Shown here: positions 46,109 through 55,301 of the stretch, in pieces
Layout of the letters: each line of letters begins with the position of its first letter
How positions within the stretch are numbered: position 1 is the stretch's first letter
Origin: Bradyrhizobium macuxiense
GTDB lineage: Bacteria; Pseudomonadota; Alphaproteobacteria; Rhizobiales; Xanthobacteraceae
Length of the DNA stretch: 59,053 nt
Assembly (NCBI RefSeq): GCF_001542415.1
Contig: NZ_LNCU01000107.1
Span: 164,752-223,804, forward strand
Direction of reading: 5' to 3'
Notes under the pieces: generated by a model
Database searches by the model: none
The model's input: the letters and a program-made list of their open reading frames with translations, nothing else
What the model was told of the DNA's origin: nothing
Position numbers and translations under genes: made by a program

Positions 46109-47272
46109 CTAAGGGCCGCGCCGCTCCGGCAAGCCTTCAACTCCCAGCAAAATGCGGCCACAGGTTTCGTAGTTCGACGGATGAAGTGCCACGTGTTGGG
46201 CAGCCACATGCACATCCCGAAAACAGCGGTCAAGCGGGCTCTTGCTATAGATAGCCGTTCCGGCAGCAGCGGAATACATCAGGTCGACCGCCTGCGTGCT
46301 GGCCGTCAGCGCGTTCGCACGGGAAAGCCGCAGCATGGTAGCTTGCCGCATCGATATCTCACGCCCCTTCTGCACATCATTCCACGTTTCCTCCAGGGAA
46401 CCGTAGAGCCAAGCGCGAGCGGCTTGCAGGATCGCCTCCGCGCGGCCGACGTCGGCCTGAATCGTCGAGCGCTGCGTCGGCGCGCTCGCAAAGGCGTGCG
46501 ATTTCTTGGTCCCTGCGAGATCGACGAAAGTGTCGATAGCGGTACGTGCAATCCCCAAAGGAACGGCGGCCATGGCAGTGTCGAGCAGCGCCAACTGTGG
46601 CATCCGATATAACGGATCATCGAGACGAGAGGGGGCATGAAACGGAATCGTCCGCTCCGCTGGAACGAACAGTTCCTTGACCGCGTAGTCGTGACTTCCA
46701 GTTCCGCGCAGGCCGCCGGTATCCCATGTGTCGATTATCTCGCCTTCTCGCGTCGGGAAGAAGATAAGACGCGTTTCGACTTCGCCGGTTTCTGATTTCT
46801 TTGGCGCGTCAGACTCATAGACGGTGCAGCCTCCCAGCAGCCACGTGCTATGGCTGATGCCGCTGCCGAAACTCCAGCGACCATCAGCGATGAAGCCACC
46901 ATCAACCTTACGGACGCGACCAACCGGACGCACGGCGCCCGCCACAACCGCCTCAGAAGTACCGTAGATGCTGCGCGCTACATCCTGATGCAGGCGCGAT
47001 CCCCACATTCCATAAGTCATGCCGATCATCAAACACCAACCGGCAGCTCCGTCGGCGGCGGCAATGGTCTCAACCACCCTGGTCGACGTTATCGGATCGA
47101 CTTGTAGCCCTCCAACGTCTTGCGGGATCATCATCCGGAACAACTTGGCATCGTGAAAAGCTGTCAGAACTGACGAAGACATGCGCCGTTCGCGTTCACT
47201 CGCATCGCGCGCCTCGTGGATCAAAGGCGTTATCTTTTCGGCTTTCTCGAGCAGCGACATTTCGCAAGCCAT
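46109..47272 (-). CDS. Acyl-CoA dehydrogenase-like flavin monooxygenase, HsaA/DszC type
   Basis: A 387-residue minus-strand protein with the acyl-CoA dehydrogenase fold (LIHEARDASERERRMSSSVL, FRMMIPQDVGGLQ, ETIAAADGAAGWCLMIG, then DGGFIADGRWSFGSG). The C-terminus (LYSAAAGTAIY-like segment and CFRDVHVAAQHVALHPSNYE) is that of group D monooxygenases such as HsaA and DszC, which use reduced flavin to hydroxylate phenols. AGGAGA eight bases before the ATG fixes 47272; the frame is open further without similarity. It is divergent from the extradiol dioxygenase operon. An ortho-hydroxylation giving that dioxygenase its catechol is the natural inference. Confidence 0.88.
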   Translation of the reverse strand: MACEMSLLEKAEKITPLIHEARDASERERRMSSSVLTAFHDAKLFRMMIPQDVGGLQVDPITSTRVVETIAAADGAAGWCLMIGMTYGMWGSRLHQDVARSIYGTSEAVVAGAVRPVGRVRKVDGGFIADGRWSFGSGISHSTWLLGGCTVYESDAPKKSETGEVETRLIFFPTREGEIIDTWDTGGLRGTGSHDYAVKELFVPAERTIPFHAPSRLDDPLYRMPQLALLDTAMAAVPLGIARTAIDTFVDLAGTKKSHAFASAPTQRSTIQADVGRAEAILQAARAWLYGSLEETWNDVQKGREISMRQATMLRLSRANALTASTQAVDLMYSAAAGTAIYSKSPLDRCFRDVHVAAQHVALHPSNYETCGRILLGVEGLPERRGP

Positions 47273-47911
47273 GCGTCGTTCTCCTATGGAACTTTGGATG
47301 TAAGTCATCGCCAACGAAGCGTCAGCGTTGGAATTGAAAGGCAGCTTGCCCCTTGCAGAAGAAATTTGGCATTCCAGCGCGGGCTGGCCGGCTGTGAGCC
47401 GGTACGACCTAACGAGGCGCCCCGGCCGCAGATTGTTGATCGCATCATCGCCGCCTGCGCGACCGGCTTCGAAGGATGCTCTGTTCGCCAAGCGTGCCGA
47501 GGTACAGAGCTCTGAACGCGAGTGCGAGCGGCGTCTTGCTGCGGCAATCTGGACGATGCGAACAGACTTCTTGCTGGCCCATTTCTGGCGGAATTTCGCG
47601 CATCAACGGCGCAGAGAGTTTCATTTTCGCCTCAGAAGCCGCAAGCCGAACGTCGGCCAGGAGGCGGATCAAAGTTGCCGTCGTCCAAAAGCGCGGATTT
47701 GGCCAATCGAGAATCGCGGCGGGCGTCTCGATATGCGTGACAAGCCACTTCTAAGCGTGTCCCGAGTTCCACAGTAAGGCCGGACCGCCGAAGATCCCGA
47801 GCGCACTCACCTTTCCAGCGGCGTAACACCGGCTCCAGTAGGGAGTGGCAACCGTGATCGAGAATTGCGTACAACGCTTCGAGCTCCGCTGACCGGGTGA
47901 TCGAATTTGGT

Positions 47912-47930
47912 CATAATATCGATAATTATG
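47912..47930. promoter_or_regulatory. AT-rich palindrome
   Basis: CATAAT at 47912-47917 pairs with ATTATG at 47925-47930 across ATCGATA. On the minus strand TTGACA starts just to its right (47933 downwards), giving a possible -35 box for leftward transcription. It lies in the AT-rich control region and shares ATCGATAAT with the larger palindrome 170 bases on. Confidence 0.45.
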
Positions 47931-48086
47931 TCAATTTATCATTTTGGTCAAGAAAGACTCGCGACCCTTGCTCGCCCGGCCCCTCCGAACGTTCTTCCCT
48001 CGCGAACAACTCATCGCTGACTTGGCCTCTGTCCGTAGATTACTGTGTATAGGGTTGCAACTTGATGCAGACCATGTCACAAGGCA

Positions 48087-48113
48087 CGAAATCGATAATC
48101 ATAATCGATTTCG
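48087..48113. promoter_or_regulatory. Perfect 27-bp palindrome before the dioxygenase operon
   Basis: CGAAATCGAT at 48087-48096 and ATCGATTTCG at 48104-48113 are exact reverse complements with a 7-base spacer AATCATA. The element ends 25 bases before the ATG at 48139, a repressor-like position. Its core ATCATAATCGATTT matches 13 of 14 bases of the nod-box-like element at 56900-56948 (ATCATAATCAATTT), suggesting a common NodD-like regulator. The GntR protein is the alternative. Confidence 0.65.
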
Positions 48114-48138
48114 ATCTTAGACCAGATCGGAGGAAACG

Positions 48139-49083
48139 ATGCCAACCTTGAAGGCTACCGAATTTGCATTCCCTCGTATGGAGGCGCCAGACCTCGATAC
48201 GATGGAAGAGTTCTTGACCCATTTCGGCATGCTTCGCGCCGAGCGCACGCCGGACGCGCTTTACATGCGAGGCGCCGACACCCATCATCTGCATGTCACC
48301 CACAAGGGTGGTACGAAGTTCATCGGCTTTGCCTATCATGCGGCGGACGAGGACGACCTAAAACGCGCGGCCAAGCTGCCAGGTGCTTCTGGTGTCGAGA
48401 CGTTGGACGAGCCGGGCGGCGGTAGACGGGTCCGGCTCACCGAGCCGAACGGTTACCAGATCGAGCTTATCGCTGGCGTAGAGCGGCGATTGCCTCCGAT
48501 CAAGATCGCGCGCGATCCAGCGAATACAGTCAGTGAACCGCTGCGCCGAGCCGGGCGTCTCATGCGCCTTACAAAATCCCCGACTCTTGTTCAGCGTATC
48601 GGGCACGGGGTGCTCGCGACGCCGAAGGTCAAGGAGACCACCGCGTGGTTTCGCGATACTTTGGGCATGATCCGTTCCGACGACGTCTACGCGGGTGATG
48701 AGGAGAACATCATCGGCTCGTTCAGTCGCCTCGACCGCGGCGCGACATACGTCGACCACCACGTCATGTTTTGCGTGCACAACGTTAGGTCTGGATTCAA
48801 CCATGTCTCCTACGAAGTGCAGGACATCGACGCGGTCTTCCAAGATCACGACTACCTTAAGAGCCTCGGCAAGTACGAGCTCATGTGGGGCGTAGGTCGG
48901 CATATGCTCGGTAGCCAAGTGTTCGACTATTGGGCCGATCCCTGGGGGCGGATGCATGAGCGCTGGGCGGACACTGACCGCTTGAATGCTGCGAATGGTG
49001 GCAACCTGTTGAGTGCCGAGCACCTCCAATCACAGTGGGGCGAACGCCCGCCAGAGCGCTTTCTCGGTCACGTGAGCCCCTAG
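48139..49083 (+). CDS. Type I extradiol dioxygenase (VOC fold)
   Basis: A 314-residue two-domain vicinal-oxygen-chelate protein. The C-terminal half carries the Fe(II) ligands His156 (RIGHGVLATP), His222 (SGFNHVSYEVQD) and Glu274 (GRMHERWADTD), and the active-site histidine in GVGRHMLGSQVFDYWADPWG. The N-terminal domain is a catalytically empty repeat. This is the layout of 2,3-dihydroxybiphenyl dioxygenase and HsaC, which cleave catechols next to the hydroxyls. GGAGGAAACG precedes the ATG. It leads an operon with an FAH-type hydrolase and a C-C hydrolase, giving a meta-cleavage route. Confidence 0.92.
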   Translation: MPTLKATEFAFPRMEAPDLDTMEEFLTHFGMLRAERTPDALYMRGADTHHLHVTHKGGTKFIGFAYHAADEDDLKRAAKLPGASGVETLDEPGGGRRVRLTEPNGYQIELIAGVERRLPPIKIARDPANTVSEPLRRAGRLMRLTKSPTLVQRIGHGVLATPKVKETTAWFRDTLGMIRSDDVYAGDEENIIGSFSRLDRGATYVDHHVMFCVHNVRSGFNHVSYEVQDIDAVFQDHDYLKSLGKYELMWGVGRHMLGSQVFDYWADPWGRMHERWADTDRLNAANGGNLLSAEHLQSQWGERPPERFLGHVSP

Positions 49084-49127
49084 TCGCAAAAGCGTTTGCC
49101 CATCAGAACGTTCTGGAGAAACGAAGT

Positions 49128-50060
49128 ATGAAGATCTGCTATTTCAATGACTTCCGGCTTGGTGTCATTATGGGCGATCAGGTCGCCGACGTCACCGACA
49201 CCGTGAAGGACATCCCCCATATCGACGCTCAAGGCCTGATGACGGGCCTGATCGCCCGTTGGGACGAATACAAGGCCAGGGTTGACAAAGCCGCGGCTGC
49301 GGCCACCGGCGTGCCGCTCAAGAGTGTGCGGTTGCGTCCGCCGCTGCCAAAGCCCAACAACATTATCTGCATGGCGGTGAATTACATGGAGGACGGCACC
49401 CTGGCGGAGAGGCCGGATATCAACGCCTTCCACAAGGTGGCGACTGCGGTGATCGGCGACGGCGACGCGATGGTGCTACCAGACGTACCGGCGACGATTT
49501 TCGAAGGCGAAGCCGAACTTGCCCTCGTTATCGGCAAGCGCGCCGCCCGAGTAAGCCAAGCGGATGCCATGAAGCACATCTTCGGCTACACTTGCTTCAT
49601 CGACGGCTCGGCGCGGGGGCTGCATCCGCCGACGAACATCTTCTTCCAAATGAAATCGCGCGATACGTTTGCGCCGATTGGACCGTGCATCGTCACTGCG
49701 GACGAGATTTCCGATCCGCAGAACCTCGACATCCTGCTGACCAACAATGGTCAGTCGATGCAAAAGTTCAATACCTCCGATATGGCGCACCAGATCCCGC
49801 GATGCATCGAATGGGTCAGCTCAATCCAAACCCTCGAGCCGGGCGATATCCTGGCGACGGGCACTAATCATCGCGGCTTGAACCCGTTCATGGATGGAGA
49901 CAAGATCGAGCTCACGATCGAAAAGATTGGCACCCTGCAAATCAGCGTGAAGGATGAGCTGAAACGCACCTGGGCGCGCACCACGCGCCTAGAGCACAAG
50001 CAGATGCGGGGCGAGGGGCCTCACACGCGGCAGCTCACCGGCAAGTACGCCACGGCCTAA
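49128..50060 (+). CDS. Fumarylacetoacetate hydrolase family protein
   Basis: A 310-residue FAH-fold protein. It starts MKICYFNDFRLGVIMGDQVA, has KPNNIICMAVNYMEDG, then FEGEAELALVIGKRA with the metal-binding glutamates and GYTCFIDGSARGLH with the third acidic ligand. FNTSDMAHQIPRCIEWVSSI and EPGDILATGTNHRGLNPFMD are standard. In meta-cleavage pathways such proteins are 2-hydroxypentadienoate hydratases, decarboxylases or acylpyruvate hydrolases. CTGGAGAA precedes ATG 49128, 44 bases after the dioxygenase stop, supporting an operon. Confidence 0.9.
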   Translation: MKICYFNDFRLGVIMGDQVADVTDTVKDIPHIDAQGLMTGLIARWDEYKARVDKAAAAATGVPLKSVRLRPPLPKPNNIICMAVNYMEDGTLAERPDINAFHKVATAVIGDGDAMVLPDVPATIFEGEAELALVIGKRAARVSQADAMKHIFGYTCFIDGSARGLHPPTNIFFQMKSRDTFAPIGPCIVTADEISDPQNLDILLTNNGQSMQKFNTSDMAHQIPRCIEWVSSIQTLEPGDILATGTNHRGLNPFMDGDKIELTIEKIGTLQISVKDELKRTWARTTRLEHKQMRGEGPHTRQLTGKYATA

Positions 50061-50188
50061 TTCTGGCGCGAATTGTATACCTGACCTCATCCGGGCGACC
50101 TTATCCAGCAGCGCAAACGGCTCGCGTCAGCTGGGCGTGACCACTTCATCGAAGCATACAAATGTGTGCAGCAAAAATAGGAGAAGAC

Positions 50189-51088
50189 ATGGCTGACTCG
50201 ACGGAAGATTACAAAAGCATTTGGCTGCATCTCTACGATCTGCCCTTCAGCCATGGGTACGTGACGGCCGGCGGTGTTAGGACGCGGTATATTCAAGCCG
50301 GAGAGAAAAATGCACCAGCGTTGATCATGCTGCACGGAATGGGTGGAAGCTGGGAAAACTGCTTTGGCAATATACGTGCCCATGCCGCGCACTTTAATAC
50401 GTTTGCGTTCGACATGCTCGGCCATGGTCTCACTGCCAAGCCCGACAAAGTTCTTGAGGTTTCTGACTACGTTGCTCATCTCAAGAACTTCATGGATGAG
50501 ATGCAGATCGCTCAAGCTTCATTTATCGGCGTATCGCTTGGATCCTGGGTCGCTACAAAATTCGCAACGCTCTATCCCGATCGTGTTGCCAAGGTGACGA
50601 TGATTTCGGCTTGGGGAAGGCCGCAAACTGACAAGCCGGTGCCCCCCGATGTTCGAGAACGTATGGGAAGGGCGAGAAGCTCGCGCCTGGAAGCCGTCGC
50701 GAACCCGACCTGGACAGCCATGGAGGCGGTTTTTGAAGGCCTCATTGCAGACCCTAAGAAGCGTATCCCGGATCTGCTTGCAGTTCGCCAGGCCATCTAC
50801 AGGCAGCCTGAGATGCAAAGGTCCATGGCAAACATACTCGGAGGCATCGAGCCCGATATCTGGAAACGCAATGCGCTGACGGATGACGAGGTCTCGAAAA
50901 TTGGCAATCCATACCTGATCATTGCTGCCATCGACTCAAAGGACGTCTTTCTTGAGTCGTCTTATGCCTACAGCAAACTCATTCCGAACGCGCGACTCGT
51001 TGAGTTGACCGGCGCGTCACATTGGGCGCAATGGGAACGAGTCGACGAATTCAACCGGATCAATCTTGAATTCCTATTGACGAAGTAG
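50189..51088 (+). CDS. Alpha/beta hydrolase, meta-cleavage product hydrolase type
   Basis: A 299-residue hydrolase like MhpC, BphD and HsaD. The oxyanion loop is LIMLHGMGGSWENCFGN, the elbow FIGVSLGSWVATKFA with the nucleophile Ser, and the catalytic His lies in LTGASHWAQWE, with an acid in IIAAIDSKDVF. TAGGAGA gives ATG 50189. It would hydrolyse the C-C bond of the ring-fission product from the dioxygenase. An upstream in-frame ATG at 50162 has no ribosome binding site. The GASHWAQWE end is typical of C-C bond hydrolases. Confidence 0.9.
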   Translation: MADSTEDYKSIWLHLYDLPFSHGYVTAGGVRTRYIQAGEKNAPALIMLHGMGGSWENCFGNIRAHAAHFNTFAFDMLGHGLTAKPDKVLEVSDYVAHLKNFMDEMQIAQASFIGVSLGSWVATKFATLYPDRVAKVTMISAWGRPQTDKPVPPDVRERMGRARSSRLEAVANPTWTAMEAVFEGLIADPKKRIPDLLAVRQAIYRQPEMQRSMANILGGIEPDIWKRNALTDDEVSKIGNPYLIIAAIDSKDVFLESSYAYSKLIPNARLVELTGASHWAQWERVDEFNRINLEFLLTK

Positions 51089-51451
51089 CCGGGGACCCCT
51101 CACGGATACGAGCCGCGTACGCTCGATGATCCATCGAACGACGCATCGATCTGAGGTTGATCGTTCGACTCGGGGCCGAGAGGGCAGATCCGGCTGAACT
51201 CCGGGACGCCACGAACATAAACGGAATTGGCGGTGCGGATTCTATTCCGCACTGCTTGCCCGGCGCGAGCTCCGGCTGTGGCTGTGCAGTCTACACAACT
51301 GATCGCTACCTTCGCGCCGGATCGAAGGAGCGCCTCGCGGTTTCGCCGCTCAAAGAACGTCAGCGCGAATTCGAATGCGTTGTCGCGAAGCGGGCGTCAG
51401 ATGCCAGCGTGGATGAACGTTAATCAAAAGCCAAAATCGGGGGAAATACGG
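51089..51451. other. Intergenic before the MFS gene
   Basis: About 360 bases. The MFS frame is open back to 51227 but is not protein-like before 51452. I see several ATCGAT/GATCG repeats near 51120-51170 without clear symmetry. No gene is recognised. Confidence 0.35.
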
Positions 51452-52807
51452 ATGTCTTCAGCCAGCAGTATCTCGGCACGGATCGAGCGGATCCCATTTT
51501 CGTCCTGGCATATTCGCATCCTCGGAATTGTCGGAGCCGCTCATTTTTTTGACGCCTTCGATTCTCTCGCGATCGCCTTCGTAATGCCAGCTCTCGTGGC
51601 GCTGTGGTCTCTCGCGCCGAGCAACGTAGGGATTCTTATCGCCGCCGGCAGCGTTGGCCAACTCATCGGGGCGATCGGGTTTAGTTGGCTTGCCGAGCGT
51701 TTTGGGCGTCGGGAAGCCCTTCGCTGGTCAATTTGGCTTGTTTCGATCTTCAGTTTCGCATGCGCCTTCACCTGGAGCTACGCATCGTTCTTCGTTTGCC
51801 GCTTGATCCAGGGAGTAGGTCTAGGCGGTGAGCTACCTGTGGGCGTAACCTATATAAATGAACTAGCTCAGTCGATGAGCCGGGGCAAGATCGTGCTCTT
51901 GCTGCAATTCTGCTTCGCCGTTGGGGTGGTTATCGTATCGTTCGCGGCGGTTTGGATTGTCCCGCATTTCGGCTGGCAATGGATGTTCGTTCTCGGAACG
52001 GCTCCAGCTCTCTTGGCGCTATTTCTCCGTCACCTTCTACCCGAATCACCCCGATGGCTTGCGAGCAAAGGGCGTCTAAAGGAGGCGGAGGAGGTCGTTT
52101 CGCGGCTTGAACGTGCTGCGAAGTTGCACGATGAAGACTCGTCCGCTTTGGTTGATCTAGGTGTTTCTCCGGTCACTGCGGAGCAGCCGTCGAAATGGAT
52201 TGAACTGTTCTCTAGGCAGTACATCGGTCGGACATTCTACAATTCGCTTGCAATGCTCTGCACGTCGTTTACTGGGTCCGGCCTGCTTGTCTGGATGCCA
52301 ACTATATACAACACCGTTTACAAAGCGCCGTTGGCCGACGCCCTCGCAATAAGCCTTTACAGTACCGGCGTGGGATTGGTGGTATGTCTCCTTGCGGCTT
52401 TCATAATTGACCGGATTGGCCGACGTCTAACGTTTATCATGGGCTTTCTTGGCTCGGGTATTACGATGTTGGCGCTGTATGGTCTTGCGCAGTCCGCTTC
52501 CTTGGCAATGATCGTGACCTTGGCCTCGATCGGACTGTTTTTTATCACGTTCAATTTGCTCGGAGCTGTCCTCTACGCGGCAGAAATTTATCCAACTCGG
52601 ATGAGGGCGCTTGGGACGGGACTCGCCAGTGGATGGCTTCGGGTAGGCTCAATAACTGGACCCATAATTGTGGGGCAACTCCTAACGATGTTTTCCGTGC
52701 GCGCGGTGTTCCTTTTTTTCGCGGGATCCGCAATGCTCGGAGCCGCGGTTGTGTTTCTGGCGTTCGTCGAAACCAGTGGCCGAAAACTCGAAGAGATTTC
52801 CCGGTAA
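51452..52807 (+). CDS. MFS transporter, aromatic/sugar-acid type
   Basis: A 451-residue major facilitator with about 12 hydrophobic helices. The helix 2-3 loop reads WLAERFGRREALR and the 8-9 loop IDRIGRRLTFIMG, both family signatures. The RLIQGVGLGGELPVGVTYIN segment and the central PESPRWLASKGRLKEAEE loop point to the sugar-porter/AAHS branch that imports aromatic acids. CGGGGGA precedes the ATG at 51452; an ATG at 51413 lacks one. It follows the meta-cleavage operon and may import its substrate. Confidence 0.92.
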   Translation: MSSASSISARIERIPFSSWHIRILGIVGAAHFFDAFDSLAIAFVMPALVALWSLAPSNVGILIAAGSVGQLIGAIGFSWLAERFGRREALRWSIWLVSIFSFACAFTWSYASFFVCRLIQGVGLGGELPVGVTYINELAQSMSRGKIVLLLQFCFAVGVVIVSFAAVWIVPHFGWQWMFVLGTAPALLALFLRHLLPESPRWLASKGRLKEAEEVVSRLERAAKLHDEDSSALVDLGVSPVTAEQPSKWIELFSRQYIGRTFYNSLAMLCTSFTGSGLLVWMPTIYNTVYKAPLADALAISLYSTGVGLVVCLLAAFIIDRIGRRLTFIMGFLGSGITMLALYGLAQSASLAMIVTLASIGLFFITFNLLGAVLYAAEIYPTRMRALGTGLASGWLRVGSITGPIIVGQLLTMFSVRAVFLFFAGSAMLGAAVVFLAFVETSGRKLEEISR

Positions 52808-52951
52808 GGGGCCATCGCGAATTGCTCGTACTATTGGGATCTTCAGCGTGCCCAAGATTAATTGATGTATCAAGCAGCCGTGTCTCGCTCTAGGCGGCAG
52901 CAGCCTCCGTGACTCGTACCGCCGTCGGTATAACCAAGCGATGAAAGAGTC

Positions 52952-53944
52952 ATGCAACGCATACAAAATGCTTATATGGGGTCGGCTAAAGCTACGGCAC
53001 AAAATGCCGGCGATTACGAGATCTTGGCACGTCTGCACAAGATTAATCTGGACCTCTTACCCGTTCTGCATGAGCTCCTGAGAACATGCAGTGTCACCCG
53101 CACTGCGCAAACGTTTAACATGACTCAACCAGCCGTGAGCCGTGCGCTCCGGCAACTGCGCTCAGCTTTTGATGACCCGCTGTTGGTGTCACCGGGGCGC
53201 AATGCGAGGCCTACTGATCGAGCAGAAGCGCTGAGGGGCCCCCTCGGCCGCATACTTGGGGATCTCGACGGCTTGTTGAGTCCAGCTGCGCCGTTTGATC
53301 CTTCCAATGAGGCCGCTCATTTCGCCATCAACACTGCAGACTACGTAATTCAACGCTTCGCGCCAATTCTTTGTGAGATTTGCGCGCAAGAAGCACCGCG
53401 CGTCGTCATGGAATTCATCGTGAGTCCGATACGGACACCAGAAGACCTGGCTAAGATCGACTTTCTGATTGGCCCGCGCACGCTCGAACAAGCGTTAGGA
53501 AAACGTGTGGGCAAACTCTCGCTTTGGCGGGACGACATCGTATGTATTGCTTCTGCGACAAACAAGGCGCTTCCGGCGCGCATCACGCCGGCACAATTTC
53601 AAGCAAATCGTTATGTTTCGTTCCGACGAGACTTACGGATGCCGCAAGATTTGTGTGCGCTCGCCCAGCCGACATCGGCTATTGAGACCGAGCCCGTGTG
53701 CATGGTTCCGAGCTTTCTGGCGCTAGGAGCTATTGTCGAGAACTCCGATTGCGTGGGCTTGCTGCCTCGTCAAATCGCCAACGACCTTGCCCGTTATCGC
53801 CGATTGCGAGTGATCGAGATTGCCTTTCCGACCAAGCAACTATTGATCAGCGCATTTTGGAGCCTGGCGAACGAACGAAAGCGTGGTCGCGACTGGTTCC
53901 GTAAATTATTGGTGCGAGCGGCCGCGCGCCTGGAGAATGCCTAA
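52952..53944 (+). CDS. LysR family transcriptional regulator
   Basis: A 330-residue LysR protein. LDLLPVLHELLRTCSVTRTA, MTQPAVSRALRQLRSAFDDP and LLVSPGRNARPTDRAEAL are the NodD/NahR-like helix-turn-helix. The effector domain starts at HFAINTADYVIQRFAPILCE. The N-terminal 32 residues are longer than usual; an internal ATG at 52976 is possible but has no ribosome binding site. It lies 145 bases after the MFS gene in the same direction and may control transporter or meta-cleavage expression. Confidence 0.88.
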   Translation: MQRIQNAYMGSAKATAQNAGDYEILARLHKINLDLLPVLHELLRTCSVTRTAQTFNMTQPAVSRALRQLRSAFDDPLLVSPGRNARPTDRAEALRGPLGRILGDLDGLLSPAAPFDPSNEAAHFAINTADYVIQRFAPILCEICAQEAPRVVMEFIVSPIRTPEDLAKIDFLIGPRTLEQALGKRVGKLSLWRDDIVCIASATNKALPARITPAQFQANRYVSFRRDLRMPQDLCALAQPTSAIETEPVCMVPSFLALGAIVENSDCVGLLPRQIANDLARYRRLRVIEIAFPTKQLLISAFWSLANERKRGRDWFRKLLVRAAARLENA

Positions 53945-54425
53945 GGGACGGACGCCAGGATGAACAATTACGGCTGCGACCTTTTCAAGAGGCGACGTGC
54001 CAAATGTGTTGCTTGCGGTTGCTACGACGCACTACGAGACATGCGAACTAAGGGAATTGTGTTCGCCATACAAATTGTCGCGACTGCAGCACAACGGTAT
54101 AACCATCTGTAATACATCGGATGATCGTTTTGAGCATTTTGCAGCCTCCATCGGGTTCTATAATCCTTGAAATATCCTGAAGAAAAGAAGTGGGAGGGCC
54201 TGAAATGAGCCCCGGCAACGGCCTAATCCGCGGGACGCTGCGGAGCTTTCTAAAGCGAACTGCCACCGACAAACCGTTCAGCACATTCAGTACGTTTGCT
54301 ACCACGTCACGCGCGATGGATCAGCGAGTGTGCGCCTCGTGGCTGGCAGGATCGCAATTCTGGTCATTGGGTTCGTGTTTTTGGACGGGAAGGGCTGCTC
54401 GATCTTGATCACTCAGCAATCCCTG
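53945..54425. other. Intergenic, one doubtful small frame
   Basis: About 480 bases. The ATG at 54205 follows GTGGGAGGGCC and opens a 67-residue frame (MSPGNGLIRGTLRSFLKR) that overlaps the LuxR gene in another frame and matches no family. It could be a leader peptide or chance. AT-rich sequence at 54090-54180 is a plausible promoter. Confidence 0.35.
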
Positions 54426-55301
54426 ATGCCTCCAAGGAGCTCTAGGCTGTTGAAGGCGGTGCCGCGCGTGGTGGTGCAGGAGTCCCTTGGCACCGCACAA
54501 TTCGACGGCGACCTTCTCGTTAATCTGCTGGAAGCCATCGGCACTCCGAGCTTTGCGAGCGTGCTAGGGGCCTTTCTTCATGCTCTTTGCGGCGCAAGGC
54601 ATTTCCTGGCCTTCCGAGTAGGCAAAGAAGAACTCACCGAGCTTCAGCATTGTTCGTTCTTCCCTAAGCATAGGTCGGCCTTCTACTCAGAAGCGGTCAA
54701 CTGGCAGCGTGCTCCGCTGATAATAGAGGCGCAGCGTACCGTGAAGGGTGGTAAGCCTGCGCTCGTCTATATGGACGCCGGCTACGTTGAATCCGCCGGT
54801 AAATGTCATTGGTCGGTTGGCCGTGACAGGCTGGTCATATGTGGACGGTGCGCCAGTGGTGATTTCGGCCTCAGCATATTGCATGACGAGGCTTGCTCAC
54901 CATTTTCCCCAGAGGCGATCGATAAGCTGGGTCGAAAGGCCGCACTACTCATCTCTTTTCTGGGCAAGCATGTCGACGCATGCGACGAGCGCTGTAGCGT
55001 CGACGGGGCGCTTTCGTCTCTGCCAGATATCGAAGCCTGCATTATTGCGCGAAGCAGCGTGCCCCCTCGCGAAATCCAAGTCTGTGCACGTATACTGTTC
55101 GGATTGCCATCATCCGATATTGCACAAGACTTGTCCGTCAGCGAACAGACAATCAAGACTTATCGAAAGCGCATCTATCAGCGTCTTGGAATCGGAAGCG
55201 AGCGTGAGCTGCTTACCTGGTATCTGCGTCAATGGACTCAATGGCGCACGAGGGTGATAGATGGCGCAAGAAAATCCTCAATCCATTCATACATTCCATA
55301 G
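54426..55301 (+). CDS. LuxR-type transcriptional regulator
   Basis: A protein of about 291 residues whose C-terminus is a LuxR/FixJ helix-turn-helix: VPPREIQVCARILFGLPSSD, then IAQDLSVSEQTIKTYRKRIY and QRLGIGSERELLTWYL. The N-terminal 200 residues (FASVLGAFLHALCGARHFLA onward) look like a sensor fold but lack a receiver aspartate pattern and acyl-homoserine-lactone motifs. The start is uncertain: ATG 54426, or GTG 54330 giving 323 residues; neither has a strong ribosome binding site. No cognate kinase or target is adjacent. Confidence 0.8.
   Translation: MPPRSSRLLKAVPRVVVQESLGTAQFDGDLLVNLLEAIGTPSFASVLGAFLHALCGARHFLAFRVGKEELTELQHCSFFPKHRSAFYSEAVNWQRAPLIIEAQRTVKGGKPALVYMDAGYVESAGKCHWSVGRDRLVICGRCASGDFGLSILHDEACSPFSPEAIDKLGRKAALLISFLGKHVDACDERCSVDGALSSLPDIEACIIARSSVPPREIQVCARILFGLPSSDIAQDLSVSEQTIKTYRKRIYQRLGIGSERELLTWYLRQWTQWRTRVIDGARKSSIHSYIP

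Larger units (their letters stand above)
47273..48138. other. Divergent intergenic region with two palindromes
   Basis: About 870 bases between the HsaA-like gene (minus) and the dioxygenase gene (plus). Frames at minus 47445-47672 and 47632-47874 are unrecognised. From 47905 the sequence becomes AT-rich and carries two palindromes, both containing ATCGATAAT. This is the obvious shared control region. Confidence 0.5.

Noticed and set aside
47445..47874. Two minus-strand frames upstream of the HsaA-like gene
   Set aside because: They looked like a degraded gene, but no motif could be assigned in any frame.
54190..54408. Small frame with a fair ribosome binding site before the LuxR gene
   Set aside because: It has no similarity I know and overlaps the LuxR frame. 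It is kept only as a note in the intergenic entry.
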